A stretch of 64,000 nucleotides of DNA from Caprella mutica (taxonomy: Eukaryota; Arthropoda; Malacostraca; Amphipoda; Caprellidae): positions 1 to 64,000 of the forward strand of contig CANNZV010003220.1 of NCBI GenBank assembly GCA_947561585.1. Reading direction: 5' to 3'. Positions 24,198 to 34,930 of this stretch are shown piece by piece. The position numbers were made by a program, and so were the translations under genes. Position 1 is the stretch's first letter. Each line of letters starts with the position of its first letter. Under the pieces are notes generated by a model, which ran no database searches, had not been told where the DNA came from, and saw only the letters and a list, made by a program, of their open reading frames with translations.

Positions 24198-24412
24198 TTA
24201 TATCTTAACTCATTTTTTAGGAAAAAATAACTTACCTAAATCCTCTGATGAGATGGTTTTGCAGGGAACTTGGGAAGGTTTGGGTCCGGAGTAAAGAGAG
24301 CAGATCTGGTTGCAACAAAGCTCCAAGAGCGATACGACTCAATATATTATGTATAATATGATCTGCTAAGGAATAGCCATGAAAATACTCAATACACATC
24401 AACTTTCGTAAA
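24198..24412 (-). pseudogene. Duplicated GHITM first-exon relic
   Basis: On the minus strand this segment copies the start of GHITM at about 29436-29622: 5' leader, first coding exon and the beginning of intron 1. Identity is high in CTCCAAGAGCGATACGACTC, GATCTGCTNNGGAA and CCTCTGNTNANATGNTTTTG. The start codon has changed from ATG to ATA. The splice donor (TTAG|GTAAGT) is kept. No other GHITM exon copy follows, so this is a partial duplication lying downstream of the intact gene on the same strand, probably non-functional. An alternative, that it is an alternative 5' exon, is unlikely because it is 3' of the gene. Confidence 0.85.
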
Positions 24413-24739
24413 TTGTGGCCTTTCTCACAAATTGATACCTAGCTACAAATAAAATTATATAAAAACGCTGGAATATCTTATAAAAAAGCCAAGTGTCACC
24501 AGACTGCAGAAACTGGAAAAGTTTTTTGCACAAAAATCTTAAAATATGGCATTTGTAATACATTATATAAATGTGAAATAAATTCATGATTTTTCATATG
24601 ACCCATATAGTACAGACTGGTAGTAACACACTGCTAGTCTGAGTCAAATCCATAAATAATTCCCATACAATTTCTTAGAAAGTTAGAGGATCAATGGCAT
24701 TGTTTATCCTAGTATGAAAATTGAATATATTTTTTTTGT

Positions 24740-24850
24740 AGGAGATTTAATGTTTGCTTCAGAACCAAAGGCCACATCGCTGACATAAAAGAAAATTAAG
24801 CACAAGGAACTGGAAGAAGCAGTTCGAATGGAAAGTGGCTCCACGAACAG
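24740..24850 (+). repeat. Dispersed repeat R, short copy
   Basis: TTCAGAACCAAAGGCCACAT then GGAACTGGAAGAAGCAGTTC and GGAAAGTGGCTCCA match the complement of the repeat at 36417-36650. It contributes the start of an open frame at 24828 but has no recognised protein motif. Confidence 0.6.
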
Positions 24851-25745
24851 TCACCTACCTCTGACAGGGACAATGCTCATGAGTGCAAAAAAGCCAAGGA
24901 ACCAAGGAATTACCAATCTCGTAGTTGAAAAGCATCCTCTAAAACAGGAAGTAGCATTAATAAATATTATGAACATGGTAAAAATGAAAACAGACAATCC
25001 ATTATCCAAATTACAACAGTTCGGGGACCCAAGGAACGCCACCACCTTCTCTTCCATTTACCACAGACAGCTTCAGACAGCCAATTCAATGAATAAATTA
25101 AACAAAAGTATATTTAGATCTTTCATTGTATATTTATATGTGATATATAGACATGAAATCAAACCATCCTATTTATCAGTACCAATCTATTTGGATATTA
25201 TAATCCATAAAATCTATCACATTTAAATAAAATAAAATAAAGATGAATAAAGTGAATGAGAGTTACTAAGAATGTTCATCTTTATGAATGATATATACAA
25301 TATATTTATAAGTGGATAACAGACAAAAAATATTATTAAATGAGATTGGAGATATAGGTAATTAAAAAAAAATCTTATTAAAGAATGGCAGCTAATAGAT
25401 TATAGTAATGTCTATGAATTACTTTTTCTTATAGTTGTATTTAAAACAAATTTAAACCACAAGGAGCAGCTAATAAAAGAGATTTTTAACATAATAATAT
25501 ATGAACATGGGTTGAAATATATCATCTGAAATCACTTAGCATATGAGAGAAGGTTTGATTTTACTCACACCTCAAAGGATATAAATGAGTACAGCTTTCT
25601 GTATTAGAACCCAACAATATAATGAATAAAAACATCCTACCATTGATATTTGTAATTGACAAAGACTAATAGCAATGTTTGGAAGAGTTAATTATTTCAA
25701 CACATGATTTGATGGACATGAAATGATTCAAACATTCAAAAATGT

Positions 25746-28700
25746 TTACTTCTTTCGTCCCCCTCCCATTACGAGAATCTGCGCAATCCTGACGAAAATA
25801 TTGACAGCATCCATGACTATGTGATGAGAGGCTGCAATTGGGTCAAACGGGGCAATGTTGCCGTACCTTGGGTCAGTGTAGGGATGGTTCTCAGCCTTGT
25901 GAACGATCTGTTAATAAAGCTGCGTTAGACGATACTCTAAATACTGATTAGAATTAACACGAAATTTGTCTCGTAAAATGTAGAGTGAATTAGAATAACA
26001 CATCTTATACTGAAAACTAGTTATAATTAAGGAGAAATTTAACGAATGTGAAATCAGTATAATAAAATTCGTGGATTTCAGATAAGACAAGATATGAAAA
26101 TCTAACTTAGTTTAAAAAATATCAGGATTCATTTATTGTTAGTTAATATAAATATTAATCCTTCAATATTATACTAAATGATTAAATAGAAGTACAGTAA
26201 ACCTCCTAGGTTATGAAGTTTTTGTTATGAAGCACCCGAGTAATGAAGGACCTGAATTATGAAATGCACCTCAGTTATGAAGTAGTTTTCTTTGTTTAAA
26301 TCATAGAGAACTATAGTTCTTGAGGTATAACTATACCTTTTCCAAGTCAAGATGGCACAAGTGAATAATGAATTGGCACAAGTGAATAATGAATTGGCAC
26401 AAGTGAATAATGAAAAATGCAAGTATGACAAGCAATTACAAAATTAAGTGTTTTTTATGAAAATTACAAATTCAATGCAATAGTGAGTTATTGTAATCTT
26501 CTCCACTAGAATAAGATAGAGTACTCAGTATTATAAGATAGAGTACTCAGTATTATAAGATAGAGTACTCAGTATTATAAGATAGAGTACTCAGTATTAT
26601 AAGATAGAGTACTCAGTATTATAAGATAGAGTACTCAGTATTATAAGATAGAGTACTCAGTATTATAAGATAGAGTACTCAGTATTATAGGATAGAGTAC
26701 TCAGTATTATAAGATAGAGTACTCAGTATTATAGGATAGAGTACTCAGTATTATAAGATAGAGTACTCAGTATTATAAGATAGAGTACTCAGTATTATAG
26801 GATAGAGTACTCAGTATTATAGGATAGAGTACTCAGTATTATAAGATAGAGTACTCAGTATTATAAGATAGAGTACTCAGTATTATAAGATAGAGTACTC
26901 AGTATTATAGGATAGAGTACTCAGTATTATAAGATAGAGTACTCAGTATTATAGGATAGAGTACTCAGTATTATAAGATAGAGTACTCAGTATTATAAGA
27001 TAGAGTACTCAGTATTATAGGATAGAGTACTCAGTATTATAGGATAGAGTACTCAGTATTATAAGATAGAGTACTCAGTATTATAGGATAGAGTACTCAG
27101 TATTATAAGATAGAGTACTCAGTATTATAAGATAGAGTACTCAGTATTATAGGATAGAGTACTCAGTATTATAGGATAGAGTACTCAGCATTATAGGATA
27201 GAGTACTCAGCATTATAGGATAGAGTACTCAGCATTATAGGATAGAGTACTCAGCATTATAGGATAGAGTACTCAGCATTATAGGATAGAGTACTCAGCA
27301 TTATAGGATAGAGTACTCAGCATTATAGGATAGAGTACTCAGCATTATAGGATAGAGTACTCAGCATTATAGGATAGAGTACTCAGCATTATAGGATAGA
27401 GTACTCAGCATTATAGGATAGAGTACTCAGCATTATAGGATAGAGTACTCAGCATTATAGGATAGAGTACTCAGTATTATAGAATAATACTCAGTATTAT
27501 AGAATAATACTCAGTATTATAGAATAATACTCAGTATTATAGAATAATACTCAGTATTATAGAATAATACTCAGTATTATAGAATAATACTCAGTATTAT
27601 AGAATAATACTCAGTATTATAGAATAATACTCTATTATAGAATAATACTCTATTATAGAATAATACTCTATTATAGACAGGAGTTTCACTGTATATATAA
27701 ATAAAGCAACTTTGATAGCATGCAAAAACATTTAACTAACCTTCTGAGTGTCATAGAGCAAGAAACCTGAGAACAGCAAAAGACCACCATAAAGGGAAAT
27801 GGAGTACAGACCCAGACCAAGGGTGGTGGTGGCTGGTACTAACATAGACCCAATGCTAGCTACAAACACGCCTCCAAGACCAATGCCTAAGGGACCAGCC
27901 CACTTTAAGTACGCATCACTTGGCGCACATGCAGCTACTGTGGATAATCCGCCTACAATTCCTGTTGATAAAAGGGTCGAATTGATTAATAGTAGAAATT
28001 AAAGTGAATTGGTTCAAATATTTATGGAACTAAAGAAAACTATGATAAATTACAAAGGAGCTAATCCACAATTAAACATGTATGTTCACCACTACTTTTT
28101 TAAGAAGCGCTAGATGTTTTTTGAGCTACAGCGCTGCCGCTTCTTGCCTGCATGATGCTAATCATGAATCAACAATATTTAAAAGGCACTTACCAGCAGT
28201 ATACCAAGCTGCTCTGATTAAGATAGTGCCTCCGAACATTCCCAAAGGGGCAACTGCCAGACCTATCATACCACAGTTGGCTAACCAAAGAGCTTGCTTG
28301 GAGCCAAAGCCTGGACTATAAGGCACAGAACGCATTGCTACGCTGGTACTGAGCATACCAGCGATGATGCCAACAGTACTCTGAAATAGAAGAAGTTGTC
28401 GCTGATATTCCATTGTTTTATCCTATGAATAGTATTTCACTGCGTTTAATACTTCAAACCTAATGGATGTGTTCAATTAGTTCAATTAACAAAATGTCAA
28501 TTTCATTGGATAGGTTGCCCTGGAAGATTTTGCTTATCAAAGACTATCTTTATATCTGAAGAATGGTCTCAATTCTCATATCTAAAATGTGGAATAAATA
28601 AGTCTATCTAGAAGATCAGCAAGTTGCCTACCAAAATGGGGTGCTTCTCACAAACTGCCATGAATTTATGTCCCATTGGAATTCTGAAGACAGTTACAGC

Positions 28701-29565
28701 AGAACCTGCCACAGCTACTGCAGAAGCTCCAAAGTACATGTAGGTGTCTTGAATGCGCTCTCTAACGTACTTAGGCCAAGCACTGAAACAAATTAAAGTA
28801 GTAGAAAAAAATCAGTTATAGCACCTTAAGAGTGGAAAAATTAGTGTGTCTATTTCTGAAGGTGCTTAAAAGCTACTAAGAACTATCAAAAATGAATACA
28901 GCAATGAGCTACAGGCACTTACACAGATCTCTCCACAGCTCCAGGTTCATTGGACAGACCCAGGCCATAGTAACAGAGGGAGCCTAGACCAAAGACTGCT
29001 CCTCCCGCTACAGCCAACTGACCCACTTCCATGGCTGAGGGAGAGAGTCAATATTTGCATATTAAATGGTAATAGAATAATATCCATTGAGTGTATTCAT
29101 GACTCATCTGTCAGGAAAAGCTTCTCTAATATTAACTATACTATGCATATTTGATTCAATTTATAAGATATGATGATTATTGAGATAGAATATTGTATGA
29201 GTTAAGATTTACACCATTGGATTTTTATTTATATAAATTTATAGAGGATTGCGAACAAATAGATAGCAGCAATGAGCGTCTACTCACGTCCCATTTTCCC
29301 CTTCAATCCTGTGGTAGCATTTTGAATTGGATTCACCTCAATTTTGCGCGTGTAAGTTCCACGTGACCTGAAATGGAGGATTATTTCACCTTTTCATAGT
29401 TTCTTGTGTAAGAAAGGAGAAAACAAATACTAGTTATATCTATACTTCACTTTTAGAAAAAACTTACCTATATCCTCTGGTAAAATGATTTTGCAGGGAA
29501 GGTTTGGGGGCGGCAAGAACTGATCTGCTTGCCACAGATGCTCCAAGAGCGATACGACTCAACAT
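25746..29565 (-). CDS. GHITM: Growth hormone-inducible transmembrane protein (GHITM/MICS1), seven coding exons
   Basis: This is a BAX-inhibitor-1 (TMBIM5) family protein of the mitochondrial inner membrane. In animals the family supports cristae structure, cytochrome c retention and ion exchange. Coding exons on the minus strand: 29565-29468, 29367-29288, 29034-28923, 28782-28632, 28380-28194, 27961-27741 and 25907-25746. All introns read GT-AG, and the phases join to 1011 nt, 336 residues (human is 345). Residues 1-33 form an Arg/Ser-rich presequence (MLSRIALG). Hydrophobic segments lie near 64-84, 112-132, 148-163, 175-207, 211-222, 229-247 and 258-278. Recognised blocks include GSLCYYGLGLS, PGFGSKQALWL, LIRAAWYTAGIVGGLS and LLYDTQK with the family Asp at 280. 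A second Asp at 316 sits in MDAVNIFVRI, and the protein ends GGGRKK. The last intron (27740-25908) is swollen by a transposon with a satellite core. Confidence 0.95.
26195..27691. mobile_element. Pogo-like TA-flanked element in the last GHITM intron
   Basis: TA at 26193-26194 is followed by CAGTAAACCTCCTAGG; the right end reads GACAGGAGTTTCACTG then TA at 27692-27693. CAGT-AAACCTC termini with TA duplication are the pattern of pogo/Tigger-type elements. Its interior is taken over by a family S insertion starting at 26336, and the tandem array then runs directly into the right TIR. No transposase is visible. Confidence 0.7.
26336..27668. repeat. Family S copy 2: one arm plus a 22-bp satellite
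   Basis: TA then CCTTTTCCAAGTCAAGATGG, GCACAAGTGAATAATGAATT repeats and GTGTTTTTTATGAAAATTAC match the left arm of the element at 21040. From about 26513 a tandem array follows with unit AAGATAGAGTACTCAGTATT plus AT (22 bp). A/G variants at one position give a repeated G-A-G-A-A-G-G order. About 27180-27460 is a homogeneous CAGCATTATAGG block. From 27478 the unit is 20 bp (AGAATAATACTCAGTATTAT), and the last few are 16 to 18 bp. The right arm is missing. It lies within an intron and so is transcribed with GHITM. Confidence 0.9.
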
Positions 29566-29964
29566 TTTATGAATATTATGATCTGCTACGGAACAACAAG
29601 GCAAATATTAAATACACATTAGACCGGGCTTGCCATTCACACATATTCGATACAAAAATAAGTATGAATAAATTGCTTTAAATATAATGGAAAATCTAAC
29701 ACCAGTAAACCTAGCAAATAGTGAAACACGGTCACTCTGAATTAGAACTTTAACAGTGAAGCCCATTCTGTTGTTTTGTTCACCCAAAAATCTCAGGAAT
29801 GCACGCTGTTGGGATGAGGGCATGCGGAGGGGACTTTCCTGCTCAAATTGGAGAAAAATTTGGCGTGACACCCCGTGAGTCTCCCGATCACGTGGGTGAG
29901 AGCTCTGATGCTTCTCTTCAGAGATGTAAAGAGTAATTGGGGACCTTTGTGGATGTGCAAAGAA

Positions 29965-30096
29965 TAGCCTTAACAGATAGGAATAGATAGATGATTAACA
30001 TACAGGAAGACACAGATAATAATTAATGGATAGAAATAGACAGATAATGATTAACGGATAGGAATAGACAGATTAGAATTAACGGATAAGAATAGA
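29965..30096. repeat. Short degenerate tandem repeat upstream of GHITM
   Basis: Units of roughly 30 to 37 bp built on TTAACGGATAGGAATAGACA occur about four times. This lies about 400 bp upstream of the GHITM start. No regulatory role can be read from it. Confidence 0.7.
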
Positions 30097-30305
30097 CCAG
30101 TTTGTATTTGGTGCACTGAACTCCTCTGACTTTTTCAAAAATCTGAGAAATAGCTGCCAACATTATTTATCAATTTGTCTACTCCTCTAACATTTTTCCA
30201 GTTTCCCCTCCAAAGATTAATGATACTATAGGAATTAATAGCTAAATATCCTCAGACATTGCAGGAATTTTTTTTATTAGAGAAATTGAATACCTGCCAA
30301 CATAG

Positions 30306-30837
30306 CCAGACAGCAGAATATGGAACATTTTTCCAAGACTGGGAGTTTTTGATTGAATTTTAGAAATTGAGATCTCTGTGGGAGATCATGAATTAATTCC
30401 CATGTTACTATTAATTTAGCTGCGGGAGATTTTGAATTAATTCCTATGTTACCATTAATTTAGCTGCGGGAGATTCTGAATTAATTCCTATGTTACCATT
30501 AATTTAGCTGCGGGAGATTCTGAATCTGCTATGTATAAGAGTATGTCAGTTATTCCCAATTAATTGGCTTAGATTTGAAATGGTCAAATCTCAGATATGT
30601 CTAATTGGCTTTAAATTTTGAATAAATTCCTATATTCCCATGTTAATTTTGTCTTGAAATCTTCAAAAAATGAGCCAAATTGGCTTAGGTCAGATTTTTT
30701 GTGAAATTTTGGCTCAAAAATTAGCTTAAAATTTTTCAGCCTCTAAAACATGGTCAGAATCTGCTGCTGAGAGTCTGAGAGTAGCTCTCTCTCAAAATAA
30801 ATTCTCTATGGAAGAAGAGACACATTCTGCAGACTTG
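30306..30837. mobile_element. hAT-like MITE, CCAGTCTGCAG family (family C)
   Basis: The ends are CCAGACAGCAGAATATGGAA and its inverse ACATTCTGCAGACTTG. The flanks CAACATAG (30298-30305) and CGACATAG (30838-30845) form an 8-bp target duplication with one mismatch. Inside, a segment of about 48 bp built on CTGCGGGAGATTNTGAATTA is tandemly repeated three times. Confidence 0.75.
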
Positions 30838-30845
30838 CGACATAG

Positions 30846-31295
30846 GGTCAACCACAGAACATTGAACAAGAAGAAGCTCAGATCGAACGTATACACAGTC
30901 GTAAAAACTCAACCAATCACGTCCACTGATCTCTGACGTCACTATAAATGCTCTCTCGACAACAGCTCATTATCTTTGCTGGTAGATTAGCAATTAATGA
31001 AAGGAACATTTTTTAATAGAGGGAGCCATATCTACCAACCAAATTTATGTACATGATTATTTATAGCCCATCTACTATGCAATAATAAACTGAATCTTCT
31101 TTGCAACAAACACAAAAGACATCATTTCGTTAGTACTACGCATTCAAAATAATGGACTCTTGACAGAACTTTTGAAAAGAAGCTCTGGCCTCTGATTGGC
31201 TCTAGTTGAAATGACATCACTGTAAACGCACTCAATAGTAATATAATGGGATCTATGCTTCTTCTTCTATTCAATGTTCTGTGGGGTCAACTGTC
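30846..31295. mobile_element. TIR element with promoter-like core
   Basis: GGTCAACCACAGAACATTGA, then AGAAGAAGC, at the left is inverted at 31255-31295 (CTTCTTCTTCTATTCAATGT, TCTGTGGGGTCAACTG). Inside the left arm, CCAATCACGTCC, TGACGTCA and TATAAATG stand in promoter-like order at about 30914-30949. A degraded mirror (CTGATTGG, TGACATCACTGTAAAC) lies at about 31191-31225. No open frame follows. Confidence 0.65.
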
Positions 31296-31312
31296 AAGCA
31301 GGTGAATTGCAG

Positions 31313-31623
31313 CCAGTCTGCAGAACATGGGACATTTTTAATATTTTCTGTGCGAACAATTCTTAATTTCCTCCTATATTTACATGTATTTTACTGAGAA
31401 CAGAAGCCAAAATTCAGGATTTCTTGGAGAACAGTTTACCAGTTCCTGCAGTCTGGAATTGTGGCACACTAACTAGGCTCCAGACTGCAGGAACTGGTAA
31501 TATGTTCTCCAAGAAATCCTCTATTTTTGCTTCTGTTCTCAGTAAAATTCATGTAAAAATAGGAGGAAATTAAGGATTGTTCGCACAGAAAATGTTAAAA
31601 ATGTCACATATTCTGCAGACTGG
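31313..31623. mobile_element. Near-perfect 311-bp palindrome (family C relative)
   Basis: It starts CCAGTCTGCAGAACATGGGA and ends with the inverse ATATTCTGCAGACTGG. Nearly the whole length folds on itself, with a short loop near 31455-31475. The arms carry GGATTTCTTGGAGAACAGTT and its complement. A partial copy lies at 39183-39330 and a diverged one at about 45910-46030. The arms have diverged little, so the insertion looks young. No target duplication is visible. Confidence 0.85.
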
Positions 31624-31835
31624 ACTAGAATAACTGCGGCCTCTAACAACAGAAACATAGTAGCTTCAAAACACACGTTAAAAATTTAAATTTATAAATT
31701 ACAGCATGCACCGAGCTTCTTCTGATAGCTATGCAACATTTCAACATAATTTCGGTTCACAATGTTTTAGAGACTCACTAGAGAGGGCCGCAATTAAAAA
31801 TTAAAGAGTCGCAATTTACCTATGTGATCCTATCA

Positions 31836-32062
31836 CCAAGTGATAAAGCATGTCCAAACTTGCCATTTTAATGGCGAGTTTGTGACAGTTATTTTGAGCC
31901 CTTCAATTGCAAATGGCGAGTTTTATCTATTTTTGTCCTATGCTACAATGTTATTTTGGAGAGAATTTATGAAAATTTGATCATTTTGGAGAGAATTTGT
32001 TGAATTTTGGAGAGAGCTGGAGAGACAAATGGCGAGTTTATGAGACATACTATTTTACTGGG
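31836..32062 (-). mobile_element. hAT-like 227-bp MITE (family D), reverse copy
   Basis: This is the reverse complement of the copies at 39541-39767 and 40930-41162. Shared blocks are GCATGTCCAAACTNGCCATT, TTTTGGAGAGAATTTGTTGA and GAGACATACTATTTTACT. It is flanked by TCCTATCA (31828-31835) and TCCAATCA (32063-32070), an 8-bp duplication with one mismatch. Confidence 0.85.
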
Positions 32063-32092
32063 TCCAATCATTGGAATTTAGTACCACTATGG

Positions 32093-32404
32093 CCAGAGTG
32101 GAAAACACAAATTCTAACAGAGTTACTCATGAATACTCAACTGCGGAGTTTATTAATGAATAACATCATTAACCCTGCTTAGTACCTATTAGTAAAGCAT
32201 GTATGATGTAGTTAAGGTACCTTATAGTCTTATACCTATAGACTGTATAGCATACAGAGTTCAATTTTTTTAAATATTATGTAATATATTACAAATTTTT
32301 ACATAGTTAAAAGAAATAATGTGAAGTTTCTGCAGAGTTGTCTTTTGAAAGAATTTCTAACAGAGTTACTAGTCAATCAGAAGAGAGTTATTTCTCCACC
32401 CTGG
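32093..32404. mobile_element. hAT-like MITE with perfect 8-bp TSD (family E)
   Basis: The element begins CCAGAGTGGAAAACACAAAT and ends in inverted TTTCTCCACCCTGG. CACTATGG lies exactly on both sides (32085-32092 and 32405-32412). The subterminal CTAACAGAGTTACT motif occurs in both arms in inverted context. A second copy lies at 40430-40686. An overlapping 61-codon frame is not coding. Confidence 0.88.
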
Positions 32405-32722
32405 CACTATGGCACTAAATACAATCTGGCCCTGATGCTACTCTAAATGTCCTAACATACATATTTGCCTCCGACACATCCGTTTTGGACAATGGTCAGT
32501 TCAGGCCAGTCTGGAAAAATAGGTGCTTTCTGATGAACTAATTACTCTGTTGGAGTTCTACAGACTTCAAAAATTAAAGGTAAATTGCTAAAAATTGTTT
32601 AATCCACAGTATCTAGCATATAGAGTTCATCTGTTAGCCTAAGCAGTTTTCCAGACTGGAGTTCAGGTGTTTCTAGGCACCCCAGACCCAGTCAGGCTGA
32701 GTCTGCAAAAGATGCATGAAGT

Positions 32723-32842
32723 TGACAGTTGTGAAGTTTAACCGGCGACTGTTGAGGCCTTTTGACAGTTGTGAAGTTTAACCGGCGACTGTTGAGGCCT
32801 TTTGACAGTTGTGAAGTTTAACCGGCGACTGTTGAGGCCTTG
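32723..32842. repeat. 40-bp tandem triplication
   Basis: Three copies of a 40-bp unit (TTGACAGTTGTGAAGTTTAA then CCGGCGACTGTTGAGGCCTT) are virtually identical. This is a recent small amplification within the nested cluster. Confidence 0.92.
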
Positions 32843-33281
32843 AACTAGTCTCCTGAATTATCTGGTGACAATTTTCCAATTAATTCCTATGTTTACATGT
32901 AATTATTGAAGAGTATTTTGAAATTTTCGGCCATTTTGGAGAGAAATTTTAAAATCATTAGAGAAATTGCCCCTAAAAATAAATATCCAGAGACTAATTG
33001 TGCATGCTTTGTAGACTGGCCCCAGCCCCCCAGGCTGTATTTCTTTATAAATTCCACCAACTTGTCGGTGGAATTTTATTCCAATGAAAATAATAGGTAT
33101 TCTGGCAAAGTCGGTGGAATTTTAGTTATTTATTCCTATGTTGCCATTAATTTTCGGTGGGAAAATGATTAAATGAGTAGGTAAAATGTTAGTGGATCAG
33201 CCAAATTACTGGAAATTTATGGTGGATTTTTTCAGCTTTTTCAAAAAGTCAGTGGAATTTTGTGCACCAAATACAGACTGG

Positions 33282-34134
33282 TAGGCACCCACCGGAATTA
33301 AGTTAATTATTCGAATAAATTCTTAATTGGTCTATTTTTTCCTTCATATTACTAATCAACTATGTTAGGGCAAGTTTAAGTGTAAGAAAACATTGCAAGA
33401 AAATGATAAGCTAACTAATTAGTTAGGTTTAAGGTATACCGTACGTATACGGTAGGTATACCTGTGAGTCTGTGACCTGATCAAATGATTGCGTCATCCA
33501 CTGTTACCCACACAGAAGGTTTTGGTAACCAACGAACATTAACTATATTAGGTGCTCAATTATGGTTTTATCAAATGAGAAGTAAACTTTTCATATAATT
33601 ATTCATAAAATCAAAACTATCTGGAAATAGTGCACATAAATACATTTACAGAGTGATTATTAAATCTCCTACTGGCAGTTGAAATTTCTAGAAGATAATA
33701 ACATCAAAAAGTTCACATCAAAATAATATGTTACAGCAATAGATATGACGTCACCAGAACTTCAATTTTAAATGACAATATAGGTTATTACAGTTATTTA
33801 TAAGATATTAATTGCACATAACATTGTAATTTACTAATACTACTAAGCTGATGGTATGATTATGACATTTAATTTTACCTATAATTTTGATTGACAGTGA
33901 AGTTATAGTGACGTCATACGTCTATTGCTCAACTATCATAATGATGTAATATGTTTTCCGTCTGCTAGAGATTGTACTATCACGATTATTTCAAAATAAT
34001 TTTGGTTGGAACAAAAGAAACCATGATTATGAGATTTGTAGTTTAAAATGTTATATACTATTGAAAAACATTACTGTATAGTAAATACAGAAAATTTATA
34101 GTTAATAAATATAATTCAAATTTTCTATAACAAT
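33282..34134. other. Gene-free stretch
   Basis: No gene is seen. The palindromic GTATACCGTACGTATACGGTA lies at about 33434, and a GTGACGTCATACGTC motif at about 33909. Confidence 0.4.
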
Positions 34135-34689
34135 TTAAAGGTCCCCTCCAAGCAAATTTCTTTATTGCTTTGATCAACGAGCCTAACGTTTCTTATCATT
34201 TTACTGCAAACCCCATAAAATTTGATAGCATATTTTTAATTTTATATGCTTTTGAAGATTTTTTAATCTAAACTCTACAAAACCTACTTTACTTCCGACT
34301 TTCTAATTTTCAGTCTGAAGAAGAAGAATGTACACCATTTGTTGAGTGTCAACTAGGTATTTGGTTTAATAAATCTATTTATTATTCATTTAAAGGTTTA
34401 AATTTGAATAATCTTATCATAGAAACGTTTATATACTTTTAGAAACAATTAATATCTTAAAAGAGAGCCAAAAACGCATTGTTTGTTTAAAAATCTAATT
34501 TTTAAATCAAAACAAAGAGTGTACAATTTTCTTTCTCAGGGTCAGGTTCGAGATTCGCTCGATTGTTGCTCACAGAGTATTAAAAAACTTTAATTGTATG
34601 GGATTTGCGGAATAATGATCGTAGACCTTAGTTCTATAATATTATGTAATAAACTCATTTTTTTCTCGGAGCTTGAAGAGGACCTTTAA
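34135..34689. mobile_element. TTAA-flanked TIR element, copy 2 (family T)
   Basis: TTAA (34135-34138) is followed by AGGTCCCCTCCAAGCAAATT; the right end reads GAGCTTGAAGAGGACCT then TTAA (34686-34689). The interior matches copy 3 at 55051 over most of its length (GTTTCTTATCATTTT, GAAGAATGTACACCATTTGT, AAACAAAGAGTGTACAAT). It abuts a reverse-transcriptase relic, so it may have inserted into that gene. Confidence 0.88.
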
Positions 34690-34690
34690 G

Positions 34691-34930
34691 CTTACGGATT
34701 AGGATATCATGACATACAGTGTCGAATGCTTCACTCAGGTCGACAGCCACTCCCATGATGTGGTCTTTGTTGTTAAGCTTAGAATAGATAGATTCTACAA
34801 AGTTCAATATTCCATCCGATGATCTTATGTGCTCTTGCCTTTCAAAAAACCAAACTGGGAGGAACTTATGATATTATTTTTAACAAGAAAGCCAGGTAAT
34901 CGAGAAGTAATACATTTTTCAAATATCTTC
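34691..34930 (-). pseudogene. Non-LTR reverse-transcriptase fragment (palm motif A region)
   Basis: Read on the minus strand from 34930 down, the sequence encodes KIFEKCITSRLPGFLV, then SSSQFGFLKGKST, then after a frameshift and stop MGVAVDLSEAFDTVCHDIL. These are the conserved QFGFRxGKST and FxDLSxAFDTVxHxIL blocks of non-LTR reverse transcriptases, the second with the catalytic motif-A Asp. Both sides are cut: TTAA element at 34689 and the CCCAACAAACAT TIR at 34930. The stop, the frameshift and the missing YxDD region make it a dead relic. Confidence 0.85.

Larger units (their letters stand above)
30097..33281. mobile_element. 3.2-kb nested TIR-element cluster
   Basis: The outer ends are inverted copies: CCAGTTTGTATTTGGTGCAC, running on to CTGACTTTTTCAAAAA, against its complement at 33236-33281. 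The outer TIR is about 45 bp, roughly 80% matched. No clear target duplication flanks it. Inside lie at least five separate short elements, listed individually, and a GTCGGTGGAATTTTA direct repeat at about 33065 and 33110. The outer element was probably a small element enlarged by serial insertion, though accidental bracketing is possible. Confidence 0.55.

Noticed and set aside
24828..25226. 132-codon plus frame
   Set aside because: It begins in dispersed repeat R and runs into AT-rich DNA next to the GHITM 3' end; no motif.
28082..28321. 79-codon plus frame
   Set aside because: Shadow of GHITM exon 5 on the opposite strand.
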